From: an uncultured Clostridia bacterium
Lineage (GTDB): Bacteria > Bacillota > Clostridia > Oscillospirales > Acutalibacteraceae
Length of the DNA: 64,000 bases
NCBI GenBank assembly: GCA_947631705.1
Contig: CANRMJ010000002.1
Coordinates: 1 to 64,000, forward strand
Reading direction: 5' to 3'
Part shown: positions 18,602 through 28,210 of the stretch, piece by piece
Numbering within the stretch: the stretch's first letter is position 1
How the letters are laid out: each line of letters opens with the position of its first letter
The notes under the pieces: generated by a model
The model's database searches: none
What the model was told of the DNA's origin: nothing
What the model saw: the letters and a program-made list of their open reading frames with translations, nothing else
Program-made: the position numbers and the translations under genes

Positions 18602-19228
18602 TTATATTCTGCCGTTTGAAACGGGAGCGGTGTCGGCAACCTCAAGCTTGTTTGCTCTCATCCAGAGCGACGGCGTTATGGATAGCTTAAAGCCGTAGCC
18701 CGCGTCCATCTGCCAGTGCGCCATTGGAGCCTCCGGCAGCCCGTAGCAGGCAAGAATAGCCATAAGCACTCCGGCGTGACCCACAATCGCCGCGCTTTCC
18801 GTGCCGCTTTTTATCATGCCCTCAACGATTTTTTCAAAGGCGGAGCAAACACGGGAGAAAAATTCCGCGTTGCTCTCTCCGTAGGGCGGTCTTGCGTGCA
18901 TATCGCCTCTCAGCCATTCGGTGAAATCTTCGTTGCTTTTAAGCTCCTCGGCAGTGCAGCCCTCAAATTCGCCGAAATTATACTCAATAAAATCGTTTAT
19001 TACAAGAGGATTGTTTTTCGGAAACATGATTTCCGCCGATTGAACGCAGCGTTTCAGAGGAGATGTGAAAACCGCCGCAACCTCGGGATAATGGCTGTGC
19101 GCTTTTATTTTTCGGAGCGAAGATATACTATCTGTAGTAAGCGGCAAGTCCGTGTGCCCAATATACTGTGCGTTTAGATTTCCTTGTGTTAATCCGTGGC
19201 GGAAAAGATAAATCGTGTAGGTTTTCAT
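18602..19228 (-). CDS. Histidine phosphatase family protein
   Basis: 208 residues of the phosphoglycerate-mutase-like branch. LFRHGLTQGN near residue 8 contains the phospho-accepting His within RHG; the second catalytic His is in VGHAGVL; the acid-base Glu is likely in the YGESNAEFF region. Substrate cannot be told from sequence: alternatives include alpha-ribazole phosphatase and broad small-molecule phosphatases. No signal peptide. AAAAAGGAG precedes the ATG. It is divergent from the XRE gene. Confidence 0.85.
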   Translation of the reverse strand: MKTYTIYLFRHGLTQGNLNAQYIGHTDLPLTTDSISSLRKIKAHSHYPEVAAVFTSPLKRCVQSAEIMFPKNNPLVINDFIEYNFGEFEGCTAEELKSNEDFTEWLRGDMHARPPYGESNAEFFSRVCSAFEKIVEGMIKSGTESAAIVGHAGVLMAILACYGLPEAPMAHWQMDAGYGFKLSITPSLWMRANKLEVADTAPVSNGRI

Positions 19229-19332
19229 TTTGGAAACTCCTTTTTAAAGAAACGGCGGGGCGGGCGCAGAGCGCTCGGCAACCGACCGTTTTGTTATAAA
19301 AATTACAATTTATTTACAAAACGAAGTTTTGC

Positions 19333-19361
19333 TTTACAAGTAAACAAGCAAAGAATATAAT
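19333..19361 (+). promoter_or_regulatory. Promoter of the XRE regulator
   Basis: TTTACA (19333-19338), 17-base spacer, TATAAT (19356-19361), 40 bases before the chosen start. TTTACAAAAC and TTTACAAGTA lie close together before the -10 and could include an operator. Confidence 0.65.
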
Positions 19362-19401
19362 ACTAATTGTATAAAGAACTGTATAGAAGGGTATGCAAAA
19401 A

Positions 19402-20031
19402 ATGTCTGAATCCCAAGTAAAAACCGAAAAGAACTCTAAATTTGCGGCCATATTATCACGGCTCAGAAAGGAAAGAGGCAGCAGCCAGAAAAAGGCGGCG
19501 GCAGATCTGGGAATAAGCCAGGCGCTGCTTAGCCATTACGAAAAAGGAATAAGAGAATGCGGCCTTGATTTTGTTATAAAATGCAGCCGCTATTACGGCG
19601 TTACAACAGATTATCTTTTAGGTATCTCCGAAAGCAGATACGGGATAGACGAGGATTATTTCAACAGAATCACAAACGAGAATGAAAGCGGCATATCTAT
19701 GTCCACCATCTCTCACGGTATGAAAATTCTGCTTGAAACGGCTCTTGCGGCGTCTGAATCAGACGCTATGGACTATCTTCACAACTACTATATGCTCTGC
19801 ATTTACCGCGGAGCGCTCACGCTGGCGAAATCGGGCGCTCTGCCCGTCGAAATGTTCAGGCTTGATCCCACGATCGGGCACGAGCTTGCCGCCGCTGCCA
19901 TTGCTCTTCTTGACGCGCGATTCGTGTTTATAGAGGATAAATCGCGCATGGGCGCCGATCCGCTGAACAAAACCGATCTTCACACACTTGTTGAAGAGGC
20001 GGAAGATTATATAATGAATATGTTTACTTAA
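19402..20031 (+). CDS. XRE family transcriptional regulator
   Basis: 209 residues. The N-terminal helix-turn-helix (about 12-68; FAAILSRLRKERGSSQKKAA, GISQALLSHYEKG, VTTDYLLGIS) is Cro/C1-type. The C-terminal 130 residues are helical with no recognised domain. ATG 19402 has GAAGGG 10 bases upstream; the in-frame ATG 19393 is only one base from it and is less likely. The stop codon lies inside a 35-base dispersed repeat (20027-20061), so the present C-terminus may have been set by that element. Targets unknown. Confidence 0.88.
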   Translation: MSESQVKTEKNSKFAAILSRLRKERGSSQKKAAADLGISQALLSHYEKGIRECGLDFVIKCSRYYGVTTDYLLGISESRYGIDEDYFNRITNENESGISMSTISHGMKILLETALAASESDAMDYLHNYYMLCIYRGALTLAKSGALPVEMFRLDPTIGHELAAAAIALLDARFVFIEDKSRMGADPLNKTDLHTLVEEAEDYIMNMFT

Positions 20032-20061
20032 GCAACGGGGAGTCGAACAAAATAGGTTTAA
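20027..20061 (+). repeat. Dispersed repeat family 1, copy A
   Basis: 35 bases identical to the reverse complement of 45351-45385. It begins in the last codon of the XRE gene and supplies its TAA. The core AACGGGGAGTCGAACAAAAT also resembles the left arm and loop of hairpins at 45903-45939 and 41831-41863 (minus strand). It lies in the gap between the convergent XRE and mtnN genes. Confidence 0.8.
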
Positions 20062-20106
20062 CTTCGCAAATTTGCCCAAATACTGCGTTAAAAAGCCTCG
20101 TAATAC

Positions 20107-20814
20107 TTAAAACAGCTCAAGCTGTGTTTTTTCCGATTCAATATATTTAAGTATGATTGCCGTGGATTTTTCCGCGGCAGTTTTTTTGAACGTGTTATAA
20201 TCAAGCTGCGCGCTTTCGTCGCCGCCGTCGCTTACAGAGCGCAAAACTGCAAAAGGAACGCCGTTTGCCCTGCAAACATGACCCACCGCGGCGCCCTCCA
20301 TCTCTCCGCAGAGCGCGCCGAAGTTTTCGTTTATAAATTTTTTGAGCGAGCTTTCCGCAATAAACGTGTCTCCGCTCGCAACGGTGCCGCGGCGAATCTT
20401 TTCACCGGAGCGCACCGCGATTTCGGCAAGCCTGTCTGAAATTTCTTTGTTTGTTTTTATCTTTATTTCATTCAGCCCGTTTATGTATCCGCGCGGCTCT
20501 CCCAGAGCGGTGATGTCTATATCGTACTCGCACACGTCGTCCGCTATAACTATGGTTTTAACGGCAACGCCGTCCGCAAGCGAGCAGCCAACGCCGAGAT
20601 TGATTATTTTGTTTACCTTAAAAATGTCTATAAGCGCCTGTGTGCAGAGCGCCGCGTTCACCTTTCCGGGGTTGCATTTAACGGCGCACACATTAACGCT
20701 GCCTATAAAGCCGCAAACAAATTCGCATCCCGCGATTTCTGTCACCGCCCGCGAGGTGATTTTTTTCTTTATACTGTTTATTTCAACATCCATTGCGCCT
20801 ATTATACCAAGCAT
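20107..20814 (-). CDS. mtnN: MTA/SAH nucleosidase
   Basis: 235 residues. This enzyme cleaves adenine from methylthioadenosine and S-adenosylhomocysteine, feeding methionine salvage. Family marks: GIIGAMDVEI with the catalytic Glu at the N-terminus, NLGVGCSLADGV, GEMEGAAVGHV (ribose-binding Met-Glu) and the catalytic Asp in VLRSVSDGGDE. GGAGGAAAAATC precedes the ATG. It overlaps the VanZ-like gene by 13 bases, so the two are cotranscribed. Confidence 0.92.
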   Translation of the reverse strand: MLGIIGAMDVEINSIKKKITSRAVTEIAGCEFVCGFIGSVNVCAVKCNPGKVNAALCTQALIDIFKVNKIINLGVGCSLADGVAVKTIVIADDVCEYDIDITALGEPRGYINGLNEIKIKTNKEISDRLAEIAVRSGEKIRRGTVASGDTFIAESSLKKFINENFGALCGEMEGAAVGHVCRANGVPFAVLRSVSDGGDESAQLDYNTFKKTAAEKSTAIILKYIESEKTQLELF

Positions 20815-21653
20815 GATTTTTCCTCCGAAAACAGCTTTTTATTAATAAATGAAAACGCCGCAAAGCCAATCAAAACTCCGGCGGTGTTAAGAATAACGTC
20901 GTCTATATCGCAATCGCCCGCGTTTGCGAGAAACTGAAAAAGCTCTGCCGCAACGCTGAGCGCTATGGGGCACAGTATCAAAACCGTTTTTTTCTTTTTT
21001 TTGATAAACGCCCCAAGCAAAAGCGGCGCCGTCGCGAAAAACATTATGTTGCCCGCAAATCTTATCATTTTAAGCATAAATGAGTTTGCGCCGTATGAAA
21101 CGGCGGCGGCAAGCTCGCTTATTTCTCCGTGAAACGGCACAAGATTCACACTGTATTGCTGCTCCCAATCTCTCAAAACGAAAAAAAGCTGAATGAAAAG
21201 AAAGATGAAAAGAACGGTGTAGCCCTTGAAAAAAACCTTGTAAAACCGCTCAAAATCCGCCTTTATCTCTTTTATGAAAAGCGCGCAGAGCACAGCGGCG
21301 GCGAAAACCGAGAAAAATGAAATCATACCGTAGGCAAAATGATACGGAACCATAAAGCCGCCGTAAACGTCTATCAGATGAAGGGTGTTTGTGTCTATAT
21401 AATAATGGATCACAAACGCGATCATAGAGGCGGCGCTGAGCCTGCCCGCGAATTTAAGATTTCTGTCTGCCGCGATGCTAAGCGCGGAGGAGATTCCCGG
21501 CAGAAAAAACGAGAGTATAAATTTCAGCGGCCTTGCGCTTTGGCTGAACATAAAGGCGCGGCGCCAGTTTTCGCAAAATGTGAGCGAGGTGAAAAGCAGG
21601 CAGAACGCAAACAGCACCCTTAAAAAAATTTTTAACGCTTTAGTGGCTTTCAC
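20802..21653 (-). CDS. VanZ-like membrane protein
   Basis: 283 residues with about seven or eight hydrophobic helices. The C-terminal LSVAAELFQFLANAGDCDID and DVILNTAGVLIGF form the VanZ-like signature (the Glu, Gln and Asp pattern before NT.G). VanZ relatives are associated with teicoplanin tolerance, but most are of unknown role. GTG 21653 is preferred to ATG 21692 because GGGGG precedes it by 8 bases and the extra 13 residues would lie in a direct-repeat region. Confidence 0.82.
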   Translation of the reverse strand: MKATKALKIFLRVLFAFCLLFTSLTFCENWRRAFMFSQSARPLKFILSFFLPGISSALSIAADRNLKFAGRLSAASMIAFVIHYYIDTNTLHLIDVYGGFMVPYHFAYGMISFFSVFAAAVLCALFIKEIKADFERFYKVFFKGYTVLFIFLFIQLFFVLRDWEQQYSVNLVPFHGEISELAAAVSYGANSFMLKMIRFAGNIMFFATAPLLLGAFIKKKKKTVLILCPIALSVAAELFQFLANAGDCDIDDVILNTAGVLIGFAAFSFINKKLFSEEKSCLV

Positions 21654-21658
21654 GCGCT

Positions 21659-21702
21659 TACCCCCTACATATAGTGCTATTATCCCCCACATATAGTTTT
21701 AT
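21659..21702. repeat. Two 22-base imperfect direct repeats before the VanZ-like gene
   Basis: 21659-21680 and 21681-21702 match at 18 of 22 positions and share ACATATAGT after a run of C. One copy contains the ribosome binding site region of the VanZ-like gene. They could be a tandem operator or a slippage product. Confidence 0.65.
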
Positions 21703-21746
21703 TATAATCTATATTATATTAAAAAACAAGATTTATTAATTTTTAG

Positions 21747-21776
21747 TTGACAAAAGCGCCGTATTTATAATATAAT
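21747..21776 (+). promoter_or_regulatory. rpmH promoter
   Basis: TTGACA (21747-21752), 18-base spacer, TATAAT (21771-21776). The leader to 21887 contains a small hairpin, CTGCAC (21821-21826) with GTGCAG (21833-21838), without a T tract. Confidence 0.8.
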
Positions 21777-21887
21777 GTTTATCGCTATTATAGGGTTTTG
21801 TTCAAGGTAGCGGAAAATGCCTGCACTATACCGTGCAGAGAAAATAAAGATTAAGACAAGTTTAGTCTGTGAAAGGTAGTGAATTCA

Positions 21888-22022
21888 ATGAAAAGAACGT
21901 TTCAGCCCAAAAAGAGGCACGCTCAGATGGAGCACGGATTCAGAAAAAGAATGTCAACAAGGGGCGGAAGAAAAGTTTTGGCGCGCCGCCGCGCAAAGGG
22001 CAGAAAAAGACTCTCTTACTAA
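21888..22022 (+). CDS. rpmH: 50S ribosomal protein L34
   Basis: 44 residues, exactly the usual size. It starts [18 protein letters not shown] and continues with [20 protein letters not shown], the invariant Arg/Lys-rich L34 pattern; it binds 23S rRNA. GAAAGG lies about 11 bases before ATG 21888. It opens the rpmH-rnpA-yidD-yidC-jag block. The 164-base gap to rnpA has no gene. Confidence 0.98.
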   Translation: MKRTFQPKKRHAQMEHGFRKRMSTRGGRKVLARRRAKGRKRLSY

Positions 22023-22186
22023 AGTGCGCCCGCGCTGACTTTAAGGGCGTATTACGGCTGATTTTCCGTTGCATAAAACAATGCGGCGGTTTCGCTTTAT
22101 ACGGAGAAAAAGTCCTGCATACGCAAAGTGAGAGCGCATTTAAATTTAAGAGCCGTTTTGTTAATCGGTTCTAAAGGAATGGTTTT

Positions 22187-22519
22187 GTGAAAAGCAGAGC
22201 CTTAAAGGAAAACAGGGATTTCCGCAGGCTTTATTACAGAGGAAAAAGCAACGCGTCCGCTCATCTTGTTACCTACGTTATGAAGAGCAGAGCCGGCGAA
22301 ACAAGAGTGGGAATCACAAGCGGCAAAAAAATCGGCAAGGCGGTTCAGCGCAACCGCGCGCGGCGTGTTATCAGAGCGGCGTTTTCGCAGCTTGAGGGCA
22401 GGTTAAACGGCTGCTATGATATCGTTTTTGTTGCGCGCACCGGCACCGCAAAGGTTAAAACGCAGGTTGTTTTTGAAGAGATGGAAACCCAACTCAAGCG
22501 CCTTGGGGCAATCGTGTGA
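22187..22519 (+). CDS. rnpA: Ribonuclease P protein component
   Basis: 110 residues. RnpA helps the RNase P RNA cut 5' leaders from tRNA precursors. The RNR motif region is GKKIGKAVQRNRARRVIRAAF, preceded by LKENRDFRRLYYRGK. Start is GTG 22187 with AAAGGA 8 bases before it. Usual position after rpmH. Confidence 0.96.
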   Translation: MKSRALKENRDFRRLYYRGKSNASAHLVTYVMKSRAGETRVGITSGKKIGKAVQRNRARRVIRAAFSQLEGRLNGCYDIVFVARTGTAKVKTQVVFEEMETQLKRLGAIV

Positions 22520-22567
22520 AAATTCACACCGATAAGCTGTTGCGGCCGAAAGGGCTATGGTAGTTAA

Positions 22568-22810
22568 ATGAAAAAGCTTTTGATTTTTTTAATACGAACA
22601 TATCAGCTTACTCTAAGCCCCAGATTTTCAGGAGGCGCGTGCCGCTACACTCCCACCTGCTCACAGTATGCCATAGAGGCAATCGGCGTTCACGGCGCAT
22701 TCAAGGGCACGCTGCTTGCGATAAGGCGCGTTTTAAGATGCAACCCCCTTTTTAAGGGCGGCTACGATCCCGTTCCTCCCAAAAAGAATAAAAATGAGGA
22801 AAGCAAATGA
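22568..22810 (+). CDS. yidD: Membrane protein insertion efficiency factor YidD
   Basis: 80 residues. YidD is a small amphipathic inner-membrane factor aiding YidC. The family core is [20 protein letters not shown], then [20 protein letters not shown], with its three conserved Cys. The region before ATG 22568 has AAAGGG, an ATG at 22557 opening a four-codon frame whose TGA overlaps the yidD ATG, and near identity to the dnaN leader. Overlaps yidC by ATGA. Confidence 0.96.
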   Translation: MKKLLIFLIRTYQLTLSPRFSGGACRYTPTCSQYAIEAIGVHGAFKGTLLAIRRVLRCNPLFKGGYDPVPPKKNKNEESK

Positions 22811-23823
22811 GTATGTTCGCACCAAATTTACTTGCGATGTCGTCGGGCGGTATGTTCTTCCTGACGCCGCTTTACCGTTTGTTCGGCAAATGTATGGAGC
22901 TGCTTTTGTCTTTGCTGAACAACGAATATTTTCTTGCAATCGTGGTATTCACCGTTTTGACCCGCCTTATTCTGCTGCCGTTAAACGTGCATCAGCAGAA
23001 AACAATGGCAAAAACCGCGAGAATACAGCCGAAAATTCAGAAAATTCAGAAAAAATACAATATTCAGGGCGTAAACGATATGAAACAGCGCCAGGAAATG
23101 CAGGCGAAAATGCAGGAGGAAATGCAGGCTCTTTACACACGCGAGGGTCACAACCCGATGCAGATGGGCTGCGGACCTATGCTTTTTCAAATGGTTTTTC
23201 TTATGGGAATCGTCGGAATTATCTATTATCCGCTTTCTTATGTTATCGGAATGGGCAACATTTCCGATTATTCCCAGCAGCTTGGAGATTTTATAACAAA
23301 TCTCGGCTACAAGGGAAGCTATCTTCAGCTTGGAATTCTTGAAAACTGGGAAGCCTATAAAGAAGCGCTTTCACAGAATTTCCCCACTGTGTTCACAGCG
23401 GAAAACAACGCCGCAATTGACGCGTTCCGCTCTGGTCTTTATATCGGCGGGCTTGATATGACCGCCATTCCCCACTGGAAAGACGGGGCGATCGTTGCAA
23501 TACCGATTTTCTCATTTTTAACTTCGTTAGGCTCAACGATAATATCAACGCTTATTCAAAGAAAAAACAATCCCGCCGCGGCGCAGCAGATGAGCCAGAT
23601 GTTTATTATGATGCTTATGATGCCGCTGTTCTCGCTCTATATAGCGTTTAAAGTGCCCGCAGCGGTAGGCTTTTATTGGATTATATCAAACGTTATAGCA
23701 ATTTTGCAGCAGATATTTATTGCTGAATTTCTTCCTCCCAAAAAAACGCAGGCAAGGCTTATGCTTGAAAACACGATTTACCGCCGCTCAAGAGAGGAAA
23801 GTATTAAAAAGATTAACAACTGA
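22807..23823 (+). CDS. yidC: Membrane protein insertase YidC/SpoIIIJ
   Basis: 338 residues. YidC/Oxa1 insertase places membrane proteins with or without Sec. The five-helix core is recognisable: first helix [19 protein letters not shown] with the groove Arg in TRLILLPL, a cytoplasmic coiled hairpin ([11 protein letters not shown] to [12 protein letters not shown]), then further helices ending [28 protein letters not shown]. There is no lipobox Cys at the N-terminus, unlike many Gram-positive YidC proteins. In spore formers one paralogue (SpoIIIJ) serves engulfment. Confidence 0.95.
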   Translation: MSMFAPNLLAMSSGGMFFLTPLYRLFGKCMELLLSLLNNEYFLAIVVFTVLTRLILLPLNVHQQKTMAKTARIQPKIQKIQKKYNIQGVNDMKQRQEMQAKMQEEMQALYTREGHNPMQMGCGPMLFQMVFLMGIVGIIYYPLSYVIGMGNISDYSQQLGDFITNLGYKGSYLQLGILENWEAYKEALSQNFPTVFTAENNAAIDAFRSGLYIGGLDMTAIPHWKDGAIVAIPIFSFLTSLGSTIISTLIQRKNNPAAAQQMSQMFIMMLMMPLFSLYIAFKVPAAVGFYWIISNVIAILQQIFIAEFLPPKKTQARLMLENTIYRRSREESIKKINN

Positions 23824-23897
23824 TATTCGGAAAACGGCAAGCTCCGTTTTAATCAGCCCGCTGCGGTAAATGCGGGCGGAAAGGCAAAGGAAAAACA

Positions 23898-24824
23898 ATG
23901 ATAAAGGAATTTATCGGAACAGGCAAAACGGTTGCCGAGGCAACGGAGGCCGCAAAGGCAGGGCTTCGCGCACCTATGCTTGCTGATATAAATATTGAAG
24001 TTATAACTATGCCCAAGAGCAAGATACTCGGTCTTTTCGGAGGGCACGACGCTCAGGTCAGGGCGTGGTATGACGACGGAAAAAAGGAACGCGCGCCTCG
24101 CGCGGAGAAAAAGGCGGCTCCCAAAAAGCCCCGGGATAAAAAACCGCAGGAAAAGAAACCGCAGCCGAAAAAAGAGGCTTTGAGGAGAGAAGCTCCCAAA
24201 AAGGAAGAGCCTGTTAAACAGGCGGACGCTGTTAAAGAGAGCGCTGCGCCGGAGAGCATAACGGCGGACGATATAGATACGAATGTTGCCGTGAGCTATC
24301 TTGCGGATATGCTTAAAGGGCTCAAAATAGAAGACGCGGAAATCACGGCAAAGGTGGAGGACGGCGTTCTTCGCATGGAAATTTCCTGCGACGATTACGG
24401 AATCATTATCGGCCGCCGCGGAGAAACGCTCGACGCGCTTCAGTATCTCACAGGGCTTGCCGTAAAGAAAAGCTGCGATAAATATGTGAGAGTAACTCTC
24501 AACGTGGGCAATTACCGCGAAAAAAGAATGGAAACGCTTAAAAGCGTTGCACGCAAAAACGCGAATTATGTTTTGAGAACGGGAAGAAGATACACCTTCG
24601 AGCCGATGAACCCATATGAGAGAAGAATTATTCACACCGCCGTTCAGGATATAGACGGAGTGGAATCAATGTCGATAGGCTACGGGCAGGAAAGAAAGGT
24701 TGTTATTATGCCGACTGAGCCGTCGGCGCCGAGAAAAAGCGCCGCGCCGGCAAGAAACGCGGCTCCGAGAACAGACCGCGCCGACCTGCCGAGATTCGGA
24801 AAAATAGAAATAAACAGGGATTAA
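23898..24824 (+). CDS. khpB: RNA-binding protein KhpB (Jag)
   Basis: 308 residues. Jag/KhpB binds RNA with KhpA and influences cell envelope growth. Three parts: the Jag-N domain (1-50; IGTGKTVAEATEAA, KILGLFGG), a Lys/Glu/Pro-rich linker (about 55-115), and KH (GIIIGRRGETLDALQYL) followed by R3H (PMNPYERRIIHTAVQ). The tail after 270 is Ala/Arg-rich. Usual neighbour of yidC, 74 bases apart. Confidence 0.95.
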   Translation: MIKEFIGTGKTVAEATEAAKAGLRAPMLADINIEVITMPKSKILGLFGGHDAQVRAWYDDGKKERAPRAEKKAAPKKPRDKKPQEKKPQPKKEALRREAPKKEEPVKQADAVKESAAPESITADDIDTNVAVSYLADMLKGLKIEDAEITAKVEDGVLRMEISCDDYGIIIGRRGETLDALQYLTGLAVKKSCDKYVRVTLNVGNYREKRMETLKSVARKNANYVLRTGRRYTFEPMNPYERRIIHTAVQDIDGVESMSIGYGQERKVVIMPTEPSAPRKSAAPARNAAPRTDRADLPRFGKIEINRD

Positions 24825-24849
24825 TTGTTTTCACGCTTTGCGTGTTATG

Positions 24850-24878
24850 CGGCGGAACGCACGATTCCGCCGTTTTTT
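24850..24878 (+). terminator. Rho-independent terminator after khpB
   Basis: CGGCGGAA (24850-24857) pairs with TTCCGCCG (24865-24872), followed by six T. It separates rpmH-khpB from mnmE. Confidence 0.85.
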
Positions 24879-24931
24879 GCATATTTTATTATTTATTTTG
24901 ATTTTGTTAAAATCGGAAAAGGCAAACAGAT

Positions 24932-26296
24932 ATGGATAAAACGATAGCGGCAATTGCCACGGGAAATTCCGTGGGCGGCATAGGCGTTATTCGTATAAGC
25001 GGGGATAAAGCCATAGAAACTGCCGAAAAGGTGTTTGCTCCGTTTGACGGTTCAAAGCTCTCTGAGCTCGGCGGCTACCGCGCAAAATACGGTCAGATTA
25101 TCTATAACGGAGAAAAAACGGACAACGCCGTTGCCCTTGTTTTCCGCGCGCCGAAAAGCTACACGGGCGAGGACGTCGTTGAGCTTTCCGTTCACGGCGG
25201 TCTTTATATAGTTGAAAAAACGCTTGAGGCGGTGCTGGGCGCGGGAGCCGTTCCCGCCGAAGCCGGAGAATTCACAAAGCGCGCCTTTTTAAACGGAAAA
25301 ATAGATTTGGCGCAGGCTGAAAGCGTTGCCGATTTGATTTCGGCACAGGGTGAAACGGCGGCAAAAGCGTCTTATAATATGTTGCAGGGTTCGCTCAGTA
25401 AAAAAATAAACGAAATTCTTGATATGTTGACCGATTGCTCCGCCGCGCTTGCGGCGTGGGTTGATTATCCCGACGAGGAAATTCCCGATATGAGCGACGT
25501 GGAATTGCTTGAAACGCTTAAAAAAGCCGCCGACGCGCTTGAAGATCTTGTTGACGGCTACGAAAACGGCATAGCCGCCGTTCAGGGCACGGACGCGGTT
25601 ATCGCGGGCAGACCGAACGCCGGCAAATCCACATTTATGAATCTGCTTGCGGGCAGAGAAAAAAGCATTGTTACAAAAACAGAGGGCACAACGCGCGATA
25701 TAGTTGAAGAAACCGTAAGGCTCGGCGGTATCACGCTGCGCCTCAGCGACACGGCGGGGCTCCGCTCGGCAAGCGACGAGGCGGAGGAGATGGGAATTCG
25801 CCGCGCGTATGAGAAAATCGACACGGCTCCGTTTATTTTCGCTGTGTTCGACAGCAGCCGCGAACTTAATGAAACAGATTCGGAGCTTATTGAAAAATGC
25901 GGCGGCAAAAAAGCTGTTGCCGTTATAAACAAAACAGACCTTGAGCAGAGGGCAAACACACGCGAAATCACCGAAAAATTCGAGAATTGCGTTTTTATCA
26001 GCGCAAAAAACGATAAAAGCATATCGGCGGTTGAAAGCGCCGTTAAAAGCGCGCTCGGTACGGCTCGGTTTGACGCAGCGGCTCCCATGCTCGCAAATCA
26101 GCGCCAGCGCCGATGCTGTGTTAACGCCGCGAAAAGCGTGCGCGAGGCGGAAGAGAGCCTTGCCGCGGGAATAACGCGCGACGCCGTGAACGTTCTTATA
26201 GACGACGCGATTAACGAGCTGCTTTCGTTAACGGGAAAAAAGGCAACCGAGGAGGTTGTAAACAACATATTCGGCAGGTTTTGCGTGGGAAAATAA
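24932..26296 (+). CDS. mnmE: tRNA modification GTPase MnmE
   Basis: 454 residues. MnmE with MnmG installs the 5-carboxymethylaminomethyl group on wobble uridine 34. N-terminal tetrahydrofolate-binding domain starts IAAIATGNSVGGIGVIRISG; the inserted G domain has GRPNAGKSTFMN, GTTRDIVEE, DTAGLR and NKTD; the C-terminus ends FGRFCVGK with the conserved Cys of the C-[IV]-GK motif. mnmG follows after 48 bases. Confidence 0.97.
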   Translation: MDKTIAAIATGNSVGGIGVIRISGDKAIETAEKVFAPFDGSKLSELGGYRAKYGQIIYNGEKTDNAVALVFRAPKSYTGEDVVELSVHGGLYIVEKTLEAVLGAGAVPAEAGEFTKRAFLNGKIDLAQAESVADLISAQGETAAKASYNMLQGSLSKKINEILDMLTDCSAALAAWVDYPDEEIPDMSDVELLETLKKAADALEDLVDGYENGIAAVQGTDAVIAGRPNAGKSTFMNLLAGREKSIVTKTEGTTRDIVEETVRLGGITLRLSDTAGLRSASDEAEEMGIRRAYEKIDTAPFIFAVFDSSRELNETDSELIEKCGGKKAVAVINKTDLEQRANTREITEKFENCVFISAKNDKSISAVESAVKSALGTARFDAAAPMLANQRQRRCCVNAAKSVREAEESLAAGITRDAVNVLIDDAINELLSLTGKKATEEVVNNIFGRFCVGK

Positions 26297-26344
26297 ATTT
26301 TTAAGCACCGCACTTTTACGAGGAGATTTTCGGTTAAGACAGTT

Positions 26345-28210
26345 ATGGAATACTTTGCACAAAAATACGACGTTATAGTTATCGGAGCGGGGCACGCCGG
26401 AATTGAGGCGGGGCTTGCGTCCGCGCGCCTCGGCTGCAAAACGGCTGTGTTTACCATAAACCTTGACTGGATAGGAAATATGCCCTGCAACCCCTCTATC
26501 GGAGGAACCTCAAAGGGTCACCTTGTGCGTGAAATAGACGCGCTCGGCGGAGAAATGGGCAAGGCGGCGGATAAATACTGCCTGCAAAGCAGGATGCTCA
26601 ATCTCGGCAAAGGTCCGGCTGTTCATTCTTTGCGCGCGCAGATAGATCGGCGCGAATATTCAAAAGGAATGAAACACACTCTTGAAACGGAGAATGGGCT
26701 TGATATTCGCCAGGCGGAAATAATCGGCATAAAAAAAGCCGAAAACGGACTTTGGCGGATAAAAACAAAGCTTGAGGCAGTCTATGAGGCGAACGCGGTC
26801 ATTATAGCAACGGGCACCTTCCTTGGAGGCAGAGTTTATATAGGCGATGTTTCATACGAGAGCGGACCTGACGGAATGTTTCCCGCAACGCTCCTTGCAC
26901 AGAGCCTTAAAGAGCTGAATATTCCGCTCAGACGCTTTAAAACGGGAACGCCCGCCCGTGTGAACAGGCGGAGCGTTGATTTTTCAAAAACAGAGGTGCA
27001 GTATGGCGACAGGCAAACGGTTCCGTTCAGCTTTGAAACCGACGAACCGCCGGAAAACAAGGTTTGCTGCCATATTACTTATACAAATGAAAAAACGAAA
27101 GAGGTTATTCTCAAAAATCTACACCGTTCGCCGATGTATAGCGGTAAAATAGAGGGCAAAGGACCCCGCTATTGCCCCAGCTTTGAGGATAAAATCGTTC
27201 GCTTTGCGGATAAGGAGCGCCACCAACTGTTTATTGAGCCGTGCGGGCTTGAAACAGAGGAGCTGTATCTTCAGGGGCTCTCTTCTTCGCTGCCGGAGGA
27301 TGTGCAATTGCAGTTTATACACACTATCCCCGGGCTTGAAAAAGCACAGGTGATGAGAACGGCATACGCGATAGAATACGACTGCGTTGATCCAACGGCG
27401 CTTAAAGCAACGCTTGAATTCAATGATTTGGAAGGACTTTACGGCGCCGGTCAGTTCAACGGCTCAAGCGGATATGAGGAGGCGGCGGCGCAGGGGCTTG
27501 TTGCCGGAATCAATGCCGCGCTGAAAATAAAGGGAAAAGAACCGCTGATTCTTGACCGGGGCGGTTCTTATATAGGCACTCTGATAGACGACCTTGTAAC
27601 AAAGGGCTGCTCAGACCCATACAGAATGATGACGAGCCGCAGCGAATACCGCCTTGTTTTAAGGCAGGATAACGCCGACGTTCGATTGACGCCGATCGGT
27701 TATAAAATCGGGCTGATAAGCGAGGAAAGATATAATAAATTCCTTAAAAAACAGGAGGCGGTTCGCGCGGAGAGAAAGAGGATAGAGCAAACCTCTTTGT
27801 CCGTTTCGCCAAAGCTCCAAAAAATTCTTGAGGATTCAGGCACGGCGCCGCTTTCAAAAAGCTGCAAAATTATAGAGCTGCTCAAAAGGCCGCAAATAAC
27901 ATACGAATCTCTGAAAAGTGTGGATTCAACGCGCCCCGATTTGCCGCGCGACGTAACCGAGCAGGTGGAAATCGCGGTTAAATACGAGGGCTATATAGCA
28001 AAACAGGAACAGCAGATAAAAGAGATGAGGAGAATCGAAAATAAAAAAATTCCCGAGGGCATCGACTATCATTCGCTTAAAGGGCTCAGGCTTGAGGCGA
28101 TTGAAAAGCTGTCTAAAATCCGCCCTCAGAATTTGGGTCAGGCAGGCAGAATAAGCGGAGTTAATCCTGCCGACATTGCCGCGCTAAATATTATTCTGGA
28201 GGCATTGTAA
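26345..28210 (+). CDS. mnmG: tRNA uridine-5-carboxymethylaminomethyl modification enzyme MnmG
   Basis: 621 residues. FAD- and NADH-dependent partner of MnmE. FAD-binding motif [19 protein letters not shown] is at residue 12 onward; [34 protein letters not shown] and the C-terminal [10 protein letters not shown] are all typical. Full length. Its stop directly abuts the rsmG ATG. Confidence 0.97.
   Translation: MEYFAQKYDVIVIGAGHAGIEAGLASARLGCKTAVFTINLDWIGNMPCNPSIGGTSKGHLVREIDALGGEMGKAADKYCLQSRMLNLGKGPAVHSLRAQIDRREYSKGMKHTLETENGLDIRQAEIIGIKKAENGLWRIKTKLEAVYEANAVIIATGTFLGGRVYIGDVSYESGPDGMFPATLLAQSLKELNIPLRRFKTGTPARVNRRSVDFSKTEVQYGDRQTVPFSFETDEPPENKVCCHITYTNEKTKEVILKNLHRSPMYSGKIEGKGPRYCPSFEDKIVRFADKERHQLFIEPCGLETEELYLQGLSSSLPEDVQLQFIHTIPGLEKAQVMRTAYAIEYDCVDPTALKATLEFNDLEGLYGAGQFNGSSGYEEAAAQGLVAGINAALKIKGKEPLILDRGGSYIGTLIDDLVTKGCSDPYRMMTSRSEYRLVLRQDNADVRLTPIGYKIGLISEERYNKFLKKQEAVRAERKRIEQTSLSVSPKLQKILEDSGTAPLSKSCKIIELLKRPQITYESLKSVDSTRPDLPRDVTEQVEIAVKYEGYIAKQEQQIKEMRRIENKKIPEGIDYHSLKGLRLEAIEKLSKIRPQNLGQAGRISGVNPADIAALNIILEAL

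Noticed and set aside
21781..21887. Structured leader before rpmH as a possible riboswitch
   Set aside because: Only one 6-base-pair hairpin with no T tract and no match to any riboswitch I know.
21869..22174. A 101-codon frame across the rpmH region
   Set aside because: It overlaps the true L34 gene in another frame; L34 (21888-22022) matches its family exactly.
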